Source of the DNA: Deinococcus sp.
GTDB lineage: Bacteria > Deinococcota > Deinococci > Deinococcales > Deinococcaceae
DNA length: 20,122 nucleotides
Reading direction: 5' to 3'
Assembly (NCBI GenBank): GCA_018260375.1
Contig: JAGLBF010000034.1
Span: 1 to 20,122 of the forward strand
The position numbers and the translations under genes were made by a program. Numbering within the stretch: the first letter of the stretch is position 1; each line of letters opens with the position of its first letter. Of this stretch, positions 6,692-14,413 are shown piece by piece. The notes beneath the pieces are model-generated. The model worked only from the letters and a program-made list of their open reading frames with translations, was not told where the DNA came from and did not search any database.

Positions 6692-6825
6692 TACGGACTG
6701 CGCTAAATTCCACCACAGTCGGAAAAGCGCCGCCTGTGGCTCCATACCGCACAGTCCGTATGCTGTTCCCACTCGCATCCGCTCGGATTGATTCGGAAGT
6801 ACGCCAAATCAATCGGAATCCGTAT
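6691..6825 (-). repeat. Complete dispersed intergenic repeat, copy 1 (135 bp)
   Basis: It begins ATACGGACTGC and ends GGAATCCGTAT, so the ends form a short inverted repeat (ATACGGA/TCCGTAT). Its reverse complement matches 19018-19153 over nearly the whole length, with shared blocks such as CGGAAAAGCGCCGCCTG and TGTTCCCACTCGCATCCGCT. It contains no ORF of note. Its first base completes the stop codon of the SIS-like gene. Confidence 0.85.
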
Positions 6826-6890
6826 AGTACAGACCTGTGATTAAGTCAGGTCGTTACTGATTTGATGGGGGCAGACGCGAGTAGGAAAAG

Positions 6891-6986
6891 ATACGGGTTT
6901 CCTGTTATGCAAGCACAGGCTGTACTTCTGGGCTGTACTTCCCCAACTGTGCTGGCCTCTGTGCCGGAATGAAGCGCAGTCCGTAC
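6891..6986 (+). repeat. Possible second repeat type between ATACGG and CCGTAC ends
   Basis: The segment opens with ATACGG and closes with GGAATGAAGCGCAGTCCGTAC, whose last 20 bases match the short element at 19281-19311 with only two differences. It also contains GGCTGTACTTC twice (from about 6918 and 6930). It lies in the convergent gap between the SIS-like gene and ppc; together with copy 1 it accounts for most of that 317-base gap. Confidence 0.45.
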
Positions 6987-7008
6987 GTTTTCCCGCGCCC
7001 GCTGATCT

Positions 7009-9594
7009 TTAGCCTGTGTTGCGTACCCCCGCCGCAATGCCTTGCACGCTCAGCAGTAGCGGCCGCTCATAGCGGTCTAAACCGCCTGCTTCGGCGCGCG
7101 AGCGAAACAGCAGTTCTACCTGGATGCGGTGTATCGGATCAATGTAGGGGTTGCGCAGGGCGATGCTCTGCTTGAGGCGCACTTCGTTGCTCAGCAGTTC
7201 GGAGCCCACCACCTCCTCTACCAGCGACACTGTGCGCGTATAGGCGGCCCGTATCTGCTCGCCCAACTCGCTTTTATGCTCTTCTAGGCGCAGATAATCG
7301 GCAAAAATCAGCGGGTCAGACTTGGCAAGTGACATCTGAGCATTGTCAAGCATGCTTCTAAAAAAAGTCCACTCACGGTACATCTGGTGGGCGAGGTCTG
7401 GGCCTATGGCCTCTAGCGCCTCGGCAAGCCCGTACCAGCCAGGCAGGTTGGTGCGGTTTTGAGTCCAGCTCATCACCCAGGGTATGGCACGCAGATTGGA
7501 CAAGGTGGGTGCACCTGGGCGGCGCACGGGGCGGGAAGCGATGTTGAGCCTGGCAATTTCGTGTATAGGCGTAATGGCCTCAAAAAAAGGCAGGAACTGG
7601 GGATTTTCAACCAGTGCGCGGTAGGCGCTGGTGCTGGCAGCACTCGCCCGCGTCATGGCGCTGACCCACTTGTCGCTGAGTTCGGCCTGTGGGCGCGCGG
7701 CTGCCAGCAACAGGCCGTAAAGGGCTTGCTCCAGGTTGCGGTGGGCTAGGCGTGGGTGGCTGTATTTGTCAGCGAGTGCTTCACCCTGCTCGGTGATCCG
7801 CAGCCCCGCGTCAATGGTGCCGGCCGGTTGGCCTAAAATGCCGCGTGAGGCTGGCCCGCCGCCGCGCCCGATAGAGGTGCCGCGTCCATGGAAAAACCGC
7901 CAATGTACCCCCGCTTGCTGACACACCGCGCTGATGCGGCGCTGGGCTTCGTGAAGCGCCCAGTTGGCCGCCAAAAAGCCCGCGTCTTTGTTAGAATCTG
8001 AGTAACCCAGCATAATCTCTTGCAAGTCGCCTTGCAGCCATGCACGGTACTCGCTGAGCGCCAGCAGCTCGGTCATGATGGCGGGAGCGGCTTCTAGGTC
8101 ATCGAGCGTTTCAAAGAGTGGCACGGGCAGAATGCGGAAACCCACCTCGCGGGCGAGCAGCAGCGGCTCTAAGATGTCGCTGACCGACTCGCTCATGCTG
8201 ATGATATAGCGCCCAAATGCCCTGGAACCAACCTGAGCGACGGCACGCTGCACCTCGCGGATGGGCCCAACAGCGCGCTCCAAGTCTTCTGAGAGGGGGG
8301 TGTTGGCCGGCCATAGTGGGCGGCGCGATTGCAATTCTGCGCGCAAAATGGCGAGTTTTTGGGCTTCGTCTAGTGCTTGGTAGTCGGGGCAAACACGGCC
8401 CTCAGCCAGCAGGGCCGCGACCGCCGCGCCTGTCAGCTGGCTGTGCTCGCGAATGTCCAAGCTCACCAGGTGCTGCCCAAAGGTGCGGGCCACCGTGAGC
8501 AGCGGAATAAGAAGCTGGTCGGCGCTGCGGTGCTGGCCCTGAGCGCGCAACTCGGCGTCAAGGGCTTCCAGAGTAGGCAGCAAGTCCACCTTTTCGCCGC
8601 TCTCTACTGCGTCATGGAGGGCTTGGAGGCGCTGGCGGTAGCTTTCTTGGCGGTATGTCTGTGCGCTTTGAGTTTCTGCACTGTAAGTTTCTACGCCGTG
8701 AGTTTCTGCACCTTGAGTCTCTGCGCTGGGCTCAACGATATTGGCCTGGCTCAGGTTGCTGTAGGCTGCACGAATCTGGGTCAGAAGCTGTTCGCGGGCG
8801 CGTTCGCGGTGCAGTGCCAGGGTCTGGCGGGTGGCTTCAGGAGTCACGTAGGGGTTGCCGTCGCGGTCGCCACCCATCCATGACGAAAAACTCAGCGGCA
8901 ACTGCGCGGCGGTGGGTCGCCCGTAAACGTGCTCAAAGGCGCGCTCTAGGTCACGTTGCAGGGCAGGGAGCGCCCCCGCGATAACGGGCAGATAACTCAG
9001 GCCGCCTTTGACCTCGTCAAGCACGGTGGGGCGCAGGCGTTGCAGTTCGGGGGTATTCCAAAGCGCTTCAATGTGGGCGGCAACGCGCAAAGTGGCTTCT
9101 TCATCCAGCTGCGGTTCAAGTTTGGGAATGTCGCGGGCGATGTCTACCAGGTGGTGACGCACAGTGCGACGCCGCATTTCGGTGGGGTGGGCGGTAAAGG
9201 TAAGGCCCAGGTCAAGCCGTGCCAGGAGGGCCTCAGTCTGCTCGGCACTTAGCCCCAGCGCTTTGAGGTCAATGAGGGCCTGCTCCAGGCTCTGCGGGCG
9301 CACCCCCTGTGTGCCAGAAAGAACCCGCACCCGCTCATATTCTTCGGCGAGGTTCACCAGTTGAAAGTACCAGCCAAAGGCGCGTACCAGCTGCTCAGCC
9401 TGTTGCTCACTCAGTCCCCGAATGCGCTCTGCGAGGCGGGCTTGTGCCTCGTGATGGTCGGGTTCACTTTGGCGTGCCTGGCGTACCAGCGCCCGCATTT
9501 CTTCAACCAGGTTATAAAACTCTTCGCCCTGTTGCTCTTTGATCACAGTGCCCAGCGTGCGGCCTAAGATATTCACGTCTTCGCGTATGCCCAT
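7009..9594 (-). CDS. ppc: Phosphoenolpyruvate carboxylase
   Basis: It converts PEP and bicarbonate to oxaloacetate, refilling the TCA cycle; cytosolic. The 861-residue protein carries the family signatures in order: LTFTAHPTEMRRRTV with catalytic His at about 136, WMGGDRDGNPYVT, MLGYSDSNKDAGFLAAN, HGRGTSIGRGGGPA with the catalytic glycine loop, RAIPWVMSWTQNR, and the C-terminal RNTG ending the active-site tail. Start at 9594 is supported by AAAGGAGG five bases upstream; the open frame runs to 9636 without support. Unusual is a run of five 5-residue units of the form (A/V)-(E/Q)-T-x-x around residue 300, encoded by a 15-bp tandem repeat, in a region that is normally a variable surface loop. 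Monocistronic, convergent with the SIS-like gene. Confidence 0.96.
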   Translation of the reverse strand: MGIREDVNILGRTLGTVIKEQQGEEFYNLVEEMRALVRQARQSEPDHHEAQARLAERIRGLSEQQAEQLVRAFGWYFQLVNLAEEYERVRVLSGTQGVRPQSLEQALIDLKALGLSAEQTEALLARLDLGLTFTAHPTEMRRRTVRHHLVDIARDIPKLEPQLDEEATLRVAAHIEALWNTPELQRLRPTVLDEVKGGLSYLPVIAGALPALQRDLERAFEHVYGRPTAAQLPLSFSSWMGGDRDGNPYVTPEATRQTLALHRERAREQLLTQIRAAYSNLSQANIVEPSAETQGAETHGVETYSAETQSAQTYRQESYRQRLQALHDAVESGEKVDLLPTLEALDAELRAQGQHRSADQLLIPLLTVARTFGQHLVSLDIREHSQLTGAAVAALLAEGRVCPDYQALDEAQKLAILRAELQSRRPLWPANTPLSEDLERAVGPIREVQRAVAQVGSRAFGRYIISMSESVSDILEPLLLAREVGFRILPVPLFETLDDLEAAPAIMTELLALSEYRAWLQGDLQEIMLGYSDSNKDAGFLAANWALHEAQRRISAVCQQAGVHWRFFHGRGTSIGRGGGPASRGILGQPAGTIDAGLRITEQGEALADKYSHPRLAHRNLEQALYGLLLAAARPQAELSDKWVSAMTRASAASTSAYRALVENPQFLPFFEAITPIHEIARLNIASRPVRRPGAPTLSNLRAIPWVMSWTQNRTNLPGWYGLAEALEAIGPDLAHQMYREWTFFRSMLDNAQMSLAKSDPLIFADYLRLEEHKSELGEQIRAAYTRTVSLVEEVVGSELLSNEVRLKQSIALRNPYIDPIHRIQVELLFRSRAEAGGLDRYERPLLLSVQGIAAGVRNTG
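8657..8731 (-). repeat. In-frame 15-bp tandem repeat (five copies) in ppc
   Basis: Five successive 15-bp units (8657, 8672, 8687, 8702, 8717) of the type GTTTCTGCACCTTGA on the plus strand encode a pentapeptide ladder AETQG-AETHG-VETYS-AETQS-AQTYR in PEP carboxylase. All copies are whole codons, so length changes keep the frame. Confidence 0.9.
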
Positions 9595-9599
9595 TGGGG

Positions 9600-9607
9600 C
9601 CTCCTTT
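9600..9607 (-). promoter_or_regulatory. Strong ribosome binding site of ppc
   Basis: AAAGGAGG on the minus strand is followed by five bases and the ATG at 9594. It decides this start against the upstream in-frame codon at 9636, and contrasts with the leaderless genes nearby. Confidence 0.8.
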
Positions 9608-9693
9608 AAGCAAAGTAGAGGGCGGAGGGTAGACAAGCACCTGGGCGTTTGGCCAATCTTTGACCCGTTGCCACGTTTCTACAACAGTACCTC

Positions 9694-9765
9694 ATACCAA
9701 TTCCGGATTGCACGGTGCTGAAGTACGTGCTGAAGTACAGGGCTGAAGTACGGCGCGGTCCGTAT
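9694..9765 (+). repeat. Short dispersed repeat relative with a triplicated GCTGAAGTAC unit
   Basis: The segment from ATACCAATTCCGG to GGTCCGTAT has ends like those of the dispersed family. It contains GCTGAAGTAC three times (9717-9726, 9729-9738, 9742-9751). Its ACGGTGCTG...GCGCGGTCCGTAT frame matches the 31-bp element at 19281-19311, as if that element had been expanded internally. It lies upstream of ppc and downstream of the phosphoesterase gene. Confidence 0.55.
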
Positions 9766-9782
9766 CAGACGCTCAGGCACCT

Positions 9783-10562
9783 TTAGGCCTCTTCCAAATG
9801 CACGCGGCTGATGCTCACACAGGCGTTCATCTCTAGTTGCAGCGCTACGGCATTGAGTTCGGCGGGGCCTTGTTTGACCCCAAAACGGTGGGATCGCTCG
9901 GTCACAAAGCGGGCAACAGGGCCTTCAGGAGCCGAGCCGATGATGCTGTCGCGCGGGCCAGTAAAGCCAGCGTCGGTCTGAAAGCCCGTGCCGCGCGGCA
10001 AAATGCGGGTGTCTGCCGTTGCCACATGCGTATGCGTGCCTATAACTGCCGCCACTTTACCGTCTAAGTACCAGCCCAGCGCAGCCTTTTCACTGGTGGC
10101 CTCGGCGTGAAAGTCCACAAAAATGTGTCCCTGCCCGCCCAGTTCAGCCATTAATTCATCGATCGCCAAAAAGGGATTGTGTACCGCCTCCATAAACACC
10201 CGCCCCAGGGCATTGATCACCGTCAGCCGCTCGGTATGACCCTGCGCCGTGGTGACATCAAAGCTGCGCCAGCCGCGCCCAGGCGTACCTCCAGGCAAGT
10301 TGAGTGGCCGAATCAGGCGCGGGTCGTCGAGCAGGCCGTACACGTCTTTGTGATGCCAGGCGTGGTTGCCCAGGGTCACACAGTCCGCCCCTGCCTGAAC
10401 GATGTCTGTAAACGCTTCGCGGTGCAAGCCCGCGCCACCAGCGGCATTTTCACCGTTTACAATAATAAAATCGTACTCAGGGCGCAGCTTAGGCAACTCG
10501 GAAGCCAGAATACGCCGCCCAGGGCTGCCGAATACATCCCCCACAAACAGTAAGCGCAACAT
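9783..10562 (-). CDS. YmdB-family metallophosphoesterase
   Basis: The 259-residue protein belongs to the YmdB/TIGR00282 family of calcineurin-like phosphoesterases; the Bacillus member hydrolyses 2',3'-cyclic nucleotides and a Deinococcus homologue has been described as a phosphatase. The dinuclear metal ligands are visible: Asp9 in LFVGDVFGSPGRR, Glu38-Asn39 in VNGENAAGG, Asn66-His67 in TLGNHAWHHKD, and histidines in FVDFHAEATSEK and VIGTHTHVATADT. Length is normal for the family. The ATG is exactly 7 bases after a TACAGT box, fitting a leaderless message. It is divergent from panC with a 125-base gap. In many bacteria this gene sits beside rny (RNase Y); no rny is visible here. Confidence 0.9.
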   Translation of the reverse strand: MLRLLFVGDVFGSPGRRILASELPKLRPEYDFIIVNGENAAGGAGLHREAFTDIVQAGADCVTLGNHAWHHKDVYGLLDDPRLIRPLNLPGGTPGRGWRSFDVTTAQGHTERLTVINALGRVFMEAVHNPFLAIDELMAELGGQGHIFVDFHAEATSEKAALGWYLDGKVAAVIGTHTHVATADTRILPRGTGFQTDAGFTGPRDSIIGSAPEGPVARFVTERSHRFGVKQGPAELNAVALQLEMNACVSISRVHLEEA

Positions 10563-10569
10563 GGGACTT

Positions 10570-10575
10570 ACTGTA
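10570..10575 (-). promoter_or_regulatory. -10 box of leaderless phosphoesterase gene promoter
   Basis: TACAGT-AAGTCCC-ATG on the minus strand; 7-base spacing to the start codon. Confidence 0.55.
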
Positions 10576-10687
10576 GCTCAGGGCGGCGTATAGAGCGGCC
10601 AAGTGTTTAGATTGGGGAGCACCGTCTGCTACTGGTACTCCACTGTATCCCCACTGGCAACTGGCGGGTGCCACAGAACTGCCGGGT

Positions 10688-11674
10688 ATGCCGCAGCACA
10701 TGTGCGACAATGGGGAGGTGAGTACCGCAATTGATTCTCTTCCGCCGCCGCCGCGCTTAGCTCCGCAGCTGGTGCGCACTCCTGCTGAGTTACACGCCGC
10801 GCTGGTAGGGCGCATTGCTGCCCAGCACAGCAGCACGGTGGGCCTGGTACCGACGATGGGCTACTTGCACGGGGGACACGCCCAACTGATGCGCCGCGCT
10901 CGCGCCGAAAATGCCCTGTTGGTGGTGAGTATTTTTGTCAACCCCTTGCAATTTGGCCCAGGTGAAGACTACGCCTCTTACCCCCGTGACCTTGAGGCCG
11001 ATATGGTCTTGTGCCGTCAGGAGGGCGTGGACATCGTCTTTGCACCCAGCGTAGAGGCCATGTATCCGCGCGGATTTGCCAGCCGAGTGACGGTAGCGGG
11101 GGTGTCAGATACACTAGACGGCTTGGCACGCCCAGGCCACTTTATGGGCGTAGCGACGGTGGTGCTCAAACTGTTTAACCTGGTGCAGCCCACCTGCGCG
11201 TACTTCGGTGAAAAAGACTGGCAGCAGTTGAGCGTGTTGCGCCGTATGGTGGCGGATCTCAGCGTCCCCGTGAAAGTAGTCGGCGTACCCACCGTGCGCG
11301 TGGCAGAGGGCGCGGCGGCGGGCTTGGCCCTCAGCAGCCGCAACAGCTACCTCAGTGAGGCGCAGCGCATCCGTGCCGCCGTGCTGTCGCGCACCTTGCG
11401 GGCGGTGCAGCGTGCCTACGCGCAGGGCGAAACCACTATTGCCAGACTGCTTGAAGCGGGCCAAGCGGTGCTTGCCAGTGAAAGCGAGTTGCAGCTTGAT
11501 TACCTGAGCATTGTTGATGAATTTATGCAACCTATAAACCAGCTTGACCCCGCCCAAATAACCCCAGATACCCCGCGCCTCCTGATAGCCGCTAGGCTCT
11601 TTGGTGTGCGCCTGATTGACAATATGCCGCTGGTACCTGCCCCGCAGGTGGTTCATGATTCACAGACAACATGA
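10688..11674 (+). CDS. panC: Pantothenate synthetase (pantoate-beta-alanine ligase)
   Basis: It joins pantoate and beta-alanine using ATP, the last step of pantothenate synthesis. Visible motifs: VPTMGYLHGGH (about 54-64, nucleotidyl-transferase HxGH), FVNPLQFGPGEDYASYPRD, GHFMGVATVVLKLFNLVQP, FGEKDWQQL and ALSSRNSYLS. In the loop before SSRN the usual READGLAxSSRN reads RVAEGAAAGLALSSRN, apparently about four residues longer. The ATG at 10688 is used, but GTG at 10718 (after GGGGAG, and 6 bases after GACAAT) is an equally possible start; the ~45 residues before the HxGH motif are longer than usual and proline-rich. panB and panD are not in the window. Confidence 0.93.
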   Translation: MPQHMCDNGEVSTAIDSLPPPPRLAPQLVRTPAELHAALVGRIAAQHSSTVGLVPTMGYLHGGHAQLMRRARAENALLVVSIFVNPLQFGPGEDYASYPRDLEADMVLCRQEGVDIVFAPSVEAMYPRGFASRVTVAGVSDTLDGLARPGHFMGVATVVLKLFNLVQPTCAYFGEKDWQQLSVLRRMVADLSVPVKVVGVPTVRVAEGAAAGLALSSRNSYLSEAQRIRAAVLSRTLRAVQRAYAQGETTIARLLEAGQAVLASESELQLDYLSIVDEFMQPINQLDPAQITPDTPRLLIAARLFGVRLIDNMPLVPAPQVVHDSQTT

Positions 11675-11722
11675 GAATGACAAAGACAACACCCAATCAC
11701 TGTTTTGTAAGCTCTATCCATT

Positions 11723-11764
11723 GAACCCCAGATGATGAACCCTAGACGATGAACTCCAGACGAT
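11723..11764 (+). repeat. 14-bp tandem repeat (three copies) upstream of pilT
   Basis: Three head-to-tail 14-bp units, of the type GAACCCTAGACGAT, at 11723, 11737 and 11751, followed by a partial fourth. They occupy the panC-pilT gap 32 bases before the pilT start, where a promoter or 5' UTR should lie. Confidence 0.85.
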
Positions 11765-11795
11765 AAACTTTATCCAAGTACATAAGGAGCAGCCA

Positions 11796-12872
11796 ATGCA
11801 ACTGAATAATCTACTCCGCGATATGCTCACCCAGCGTGTCAGTGATGTTCACCTTCAGGCGGGTAGCCCCCCGATGGGCCGCATTGACGGCAGCCTGACC
11901 CCCTTTGGTCAGCAGATGCTGTTGCCGCACGACACCCAGGGCTTTGCTCAGACCATCCTCAGCGACGAGCAGTGGGAGGATTTTGAGTACCGCAACGAGC
12001 TAGATACCGCCTACAGCCTGCAAGGGCTCGGCCGCTTCCGTGTCAATATCTTTCGTCAGCGCGGCGCGGTGGGCATTGTGATGCGCGTGATTACCGACGA
12101 CATCCCCAGTTTTGAGGCACTGGGCTTGCCTGTAGAGGTTATGCACAGCTTTGCCGAGGCCTCACGCGGGCTGCTGCTGGTTACTGGCCCCACAGGTTCG
12201 GGTAAAAGTACCACCATGGCGAGTATGGTTGACCACCTCAACCGCACCCAGGCCTATAACATCATCACCATCGAAGACCCGATAGAAATTTTGCACCGCA
12301 ACCGCCGCAGCATTGTGGCACAGCGCGAGGTGGGCAACGACACCAAAGACTTTCGCACGGCCCTTAAGTTTGCCATGCGCCAAGACCCCGACGTGATTCT
12401 CATTGGCGAAATGCGCGATAAGGAGACGGTAGAAGCGGCCCTCACAGCCGCCCAAACGGGTCACCTGGTGCTGTCTACGCTGCACACCCAAGACGCGGTG
12501 CGCTCGGTCAACCGCATCATTGACTTTTTCCCGCCTTACGAGCGGGATCAGATACGCATTTTGCTTGCTGAGTCACTGGTGGGTATTATCAGTCAGCGGC
12601 TGCTCAAGCGCCTAAACCATGCGGGGCGAGTGCTAACAAGCGAAATTTTAATGAATACGCCACTAATTCAAGATTATATCCGTGACGAAGACAAAACCTC
12701 AGGCATCAAAGACGCGCTGGTAGAAGACAATGTACGCGGCATGCGTACCTTTGACCAGCACCTGGTAGAACTCTACCAAAACAAAATGATTAGCCTGGAA
12801 GAGGCGCTAGATTCGGCAAGCAGTTCACACGAACTCAAGGTGATGCTCACGCGGGCGGGCTTTCAAGTTTGA
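11796..12872 (+). CDS. pilT: Type IV pilus retraction ATPase, PilT family
   Basis: A hexameric cytoplasmic AAA-like ATPase that powers pilus retraction (twitching, DNA uptake). The 358-residue protein has Walker A VTGPTGSGKSTT (129-140), an Asp box IITIEDPIE (156-164), Walker B DPDVILIGEMRD (197-208) and a His box STLHTQDAV (227-235). The start has AAGGAG six bases upstream. The C terminus (TFDQHLVELYQNKMISLEEALDSASSSHELKVML) reads more like the PilU branch, and the AIRNLIRE motif of canonical PilT is not evident, so PilU is a possible alternative name. Other pil genes are absent from the window. It follows panC by 121 bases, probably as a separate unit. Confidence 0.9.
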   Translation: MQLNNLLRDMLTQRVSDVHLQAGSPPMGRIDGSLTPFGQQMLLPHDTQGFAQTILSDEQWEDFEYRNELDTAYSLQGLGRFRVNIFRQRGAVGIVMRVITDDIPSFEALGLPVEVMHSFAEASRGLLLVTGPTGSGKSTTMASMVDHLNRTQAYNIITIEDPIEILHRNRRSIVAQREVGNDTKDFRTALKFAMRQDPDVILIGEMRDKETVEAALTAAQTGHLVLSTLHTQDAVRSVNRIIDFFPPYERDQIRILLAESLVGIISQRLLKRLNHAGRVLTSEILMNTPLIQDYIRDEDKTSGIKDALVEDNVRGMRTFDQHLVELYQNKMISLEEALDSASSSHELKVMLTRAGFQV

Positions 12873-13139
12873 TGTGGGCTACTGATCAGCACGGTCGGCA
12901 CCGCTCCCTCCTCTGGCGGCGCTCAGGACGATGGCCTGTCTTACTGCGCCGTCAAGCAACTGGCTTGCCAAGCTGAGCTGTTCAAGTCGCAGCTATACAG
13001 GCTTTTATCTCCGTTAACAGGCAACAAAAAATGGAATAAGAAGGTGATGTATCAGTCTACTCTTATAGGCATTCCTAAGCCTGCCGGATTTCTTTCACCG
13101 CGTTTTGAGTAAGGTTAAGGTTCCAGTCTGTATGGCAAT

Positions 13140-13190
13140 GGCAACTAATAGGCACTAGCAACCAATAGGTACTGGCAAGTAATAGAAAAG
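13140..13190 (+). repeat. 17-bp degenerate tandem repeat (three copies)
   Basis: Units starting at 13140, 13157 and 13174 share the pattern (A/G)GCAA-C/G-(T/C)AATAGG-ACT over 17 bp. Confidence 0.75.
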
Positions 13191-13233
13191 TGCTCCAGGG
13201 AGATGCTCGTAGGGACGGGTGAGCTTTATCGTT

Positions 13234-13270
13234 GGTAACAAGATTAGTAACAAGGCTGGTCACAAGGGCA
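13234..13270 (+). repeat. 12-13-bp degenerate tandem repeat (three copies)
   Basis: GGTAACAAGATTA, GTAACAAGGCTG and GTCACAAGGGCA follow one another at 13234, 13247 and 13259. Confidence 0.7.
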
Positions 13271-13302
13271 TGACCAAATGTAAACCTCTTTGTGCCTCAA
13301 TA

Positions 13303-13331
13303 TTGACCTGTACTGCTGCGGCAAGTTATCT
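13303..13331 (+). promoter_or_regulatory. Sigma-A-type promoter for trpD
   Basis: TTGACC (13303-13308) and TTATCT (13326-13331) are separated by the ideal 17 bases. Transcription would begin near 13338 and give a ~70-base 5' UTR with a ribosome binding site. No leader peptide or terminator is seen in that UTR. Confidence 0.65.
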
Positions 13332-13408
13332 CCACTTCACTTACCTCAGCGCATACCCTGCTATTTTGGCAGCCGCTCATCGCCGTTCAACGTTCTAAAG
13401 GGAGGACT

Positions 13409-14413
13409 ATGGCACACCGTAAACTGATGAATGGAGAGTACCTTAGTCAGCAAGAAGCACAGGAATTTATGAATGAGGTGATGCAGGGCACAGTCAGCGC
13501 AGCGCGGCTGGCGGCGGCTCTGTCAGCCCTCAGGGTGCGCGGCGAAACTGATGAGGAGATTGCAGGCTTTGCCCAGTCTATGCGCCAGCACGCCGTACAG
13601 CTGCCCATAGCCCCCCGCACCCTGCTGCTGGACATTGTTGGTACGGGTGGCGACGGGGCCAACACCTTTAATATCTCTACCACCTCAGCCTTTGTGCTGG
13701 CGGCGGGCGGCGTTCCTGTCGCCAAGCACGGCAACCGCGCTGCTAGCTCCAAGTCGGGCAGCGCTGATGTGCTAGAAGCCCTGGGCATCAACATAGACGC
13801 CGGGCCAGAGCGCATCGCCGCCGCCATAGACACGCTAGGCATCGGTTTTATGTTCGCCCGCAACTTTCACCCCTCTCTAAAACACGCCGCCGCTGTTCGC
13901 ACCGAACTGGCAAGCCGCACGGTGTTTAACCTGCTGGGGCCAATTACCAACCCCGCCGGGGCCACCCACCAGGTGATGGGGGTATACAGCCCTACGCTTA
14001 CCGCCACGCTTGCCGAAGCGCTGCGGCGACTGGGCAGTACAGCGGCGCTTGTGGTGTGCGGCGCTGGGCTAGATGAGCTTACTGTCAGCGGTGAAACCAC
14101 CATCAGCGAGCTGAAAGACGGGCAAATCACCCACTACCTGCTGACCCCCGAAGAAGTGGGCCTCAGCCGCCACCCCGTCAGCGCCCTGGTCGGTGGCAAC
14201 GCGCAGGAAAACGCCATCATCACCCGCGAACTGCTGCAAGGCAAGGGCACCGCCGCGCAGCGAGATATGGTGGCCCTTAACACGGGCGCAGGCCTGTACG
14301 TAGCAGGCAAAGCCGACACCCTAGCTAGCGGTGTCACATTGGCCCAGGCGCTGATGCAAAGCGGCAAAGCCTGGGCTCTGCTCGAGAAATACGCCGCGTA
14401 TACGCACCGGTAA
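13409..14413 (+). CDS. trpD: Anthranilate phosphoribosyltransferase
   Basis: It transfers phosphoribose from PRPP to anthranilate, the second step of tryptophan synthesis. The 334-residue protein has the diagnostic PRPP-binding DIVGTGGDGANTFNIST (75-91), VAKHGNRAASSKSGSADVLEALG (104-126) and HPSLKHAAAVRTEL / RTVFNLLGPITNPA segments; length is typical. The ribosome binding site GGGAGG lies three bases before the ATG. It stands alone on the plus strand, 2.5 kb from trpG and on the opposite strand, so the trp genes are split: trpE and trpG are in one operon and trpD is expressed from its own promoter. Confidence 0.96.
   Translation: MAHRKLMNGEYLSQQEAQEFMNEVMQGTVSAARLAAALSALRVRGETDEEIAGFAQSMRQHAVQLPIAPRTLLLDIVGTGGDGANTFNISTTSAFVLAAGGVPVAKHGNRAASSKSGSADVLEALGINIDAGPERIAAAIDTLGIGFMFARNFHPSLKHAAAVRTELASRTVFNLLGPITNPAGATHQVMGVYSPTLTATLAEALRRLGSTAALVVCGAGLDELTVSGETTISELKDGQITHYLLTPEEVGLSRHPVSALVGGNAQENAIITRELLQGKGTAAQRDMVALNTGAGLYVAGKADTLASGVTLAQALMQSGKAWALLEKYAAYTHR

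Larger units (their letters stand above)
12873..13302. other. Gap without a recognised gene between pilT and the trpD promoter
   Basis: No credible gene. The first ~100 bases are GC-rich and contain only a short hairpin (GCTTGCCAAGC near 12963) without a T run. From about 13000 the composition becomes AT-richer and holds two short degenerate tandem repeats. A 62-codon minus-strand reading (13075-13263) crosses those repeats and has no ribosome binding site; it is not called. Confidence 0.5.

Noticed and set aside
6691..6825. Complete insertion sequence
   Set aside because: The element is only 135 bp with no transposase ORF; it can at most be non-autonomous.
8111..8883. Long open frames on both strands opposite ppc, mnmE and trpE
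   Set aside because: They are shadows of strongly conserved genes in GC-rich DNA and carry no recognisable motifs.
13075..13263. 62-codon minus-strand ORF between pilT and trpD
   Set aside because: It runs through two tandem repeats, has no ribosome binding site or leaderless box, and shows no domain.
13140..13270. CRISPR-like repeated units
   Set aside because: Units are 12-17 bp, degenerate and directly adjacent with no unique spacers, so they are simple tandem repeats; no cas genes are present.
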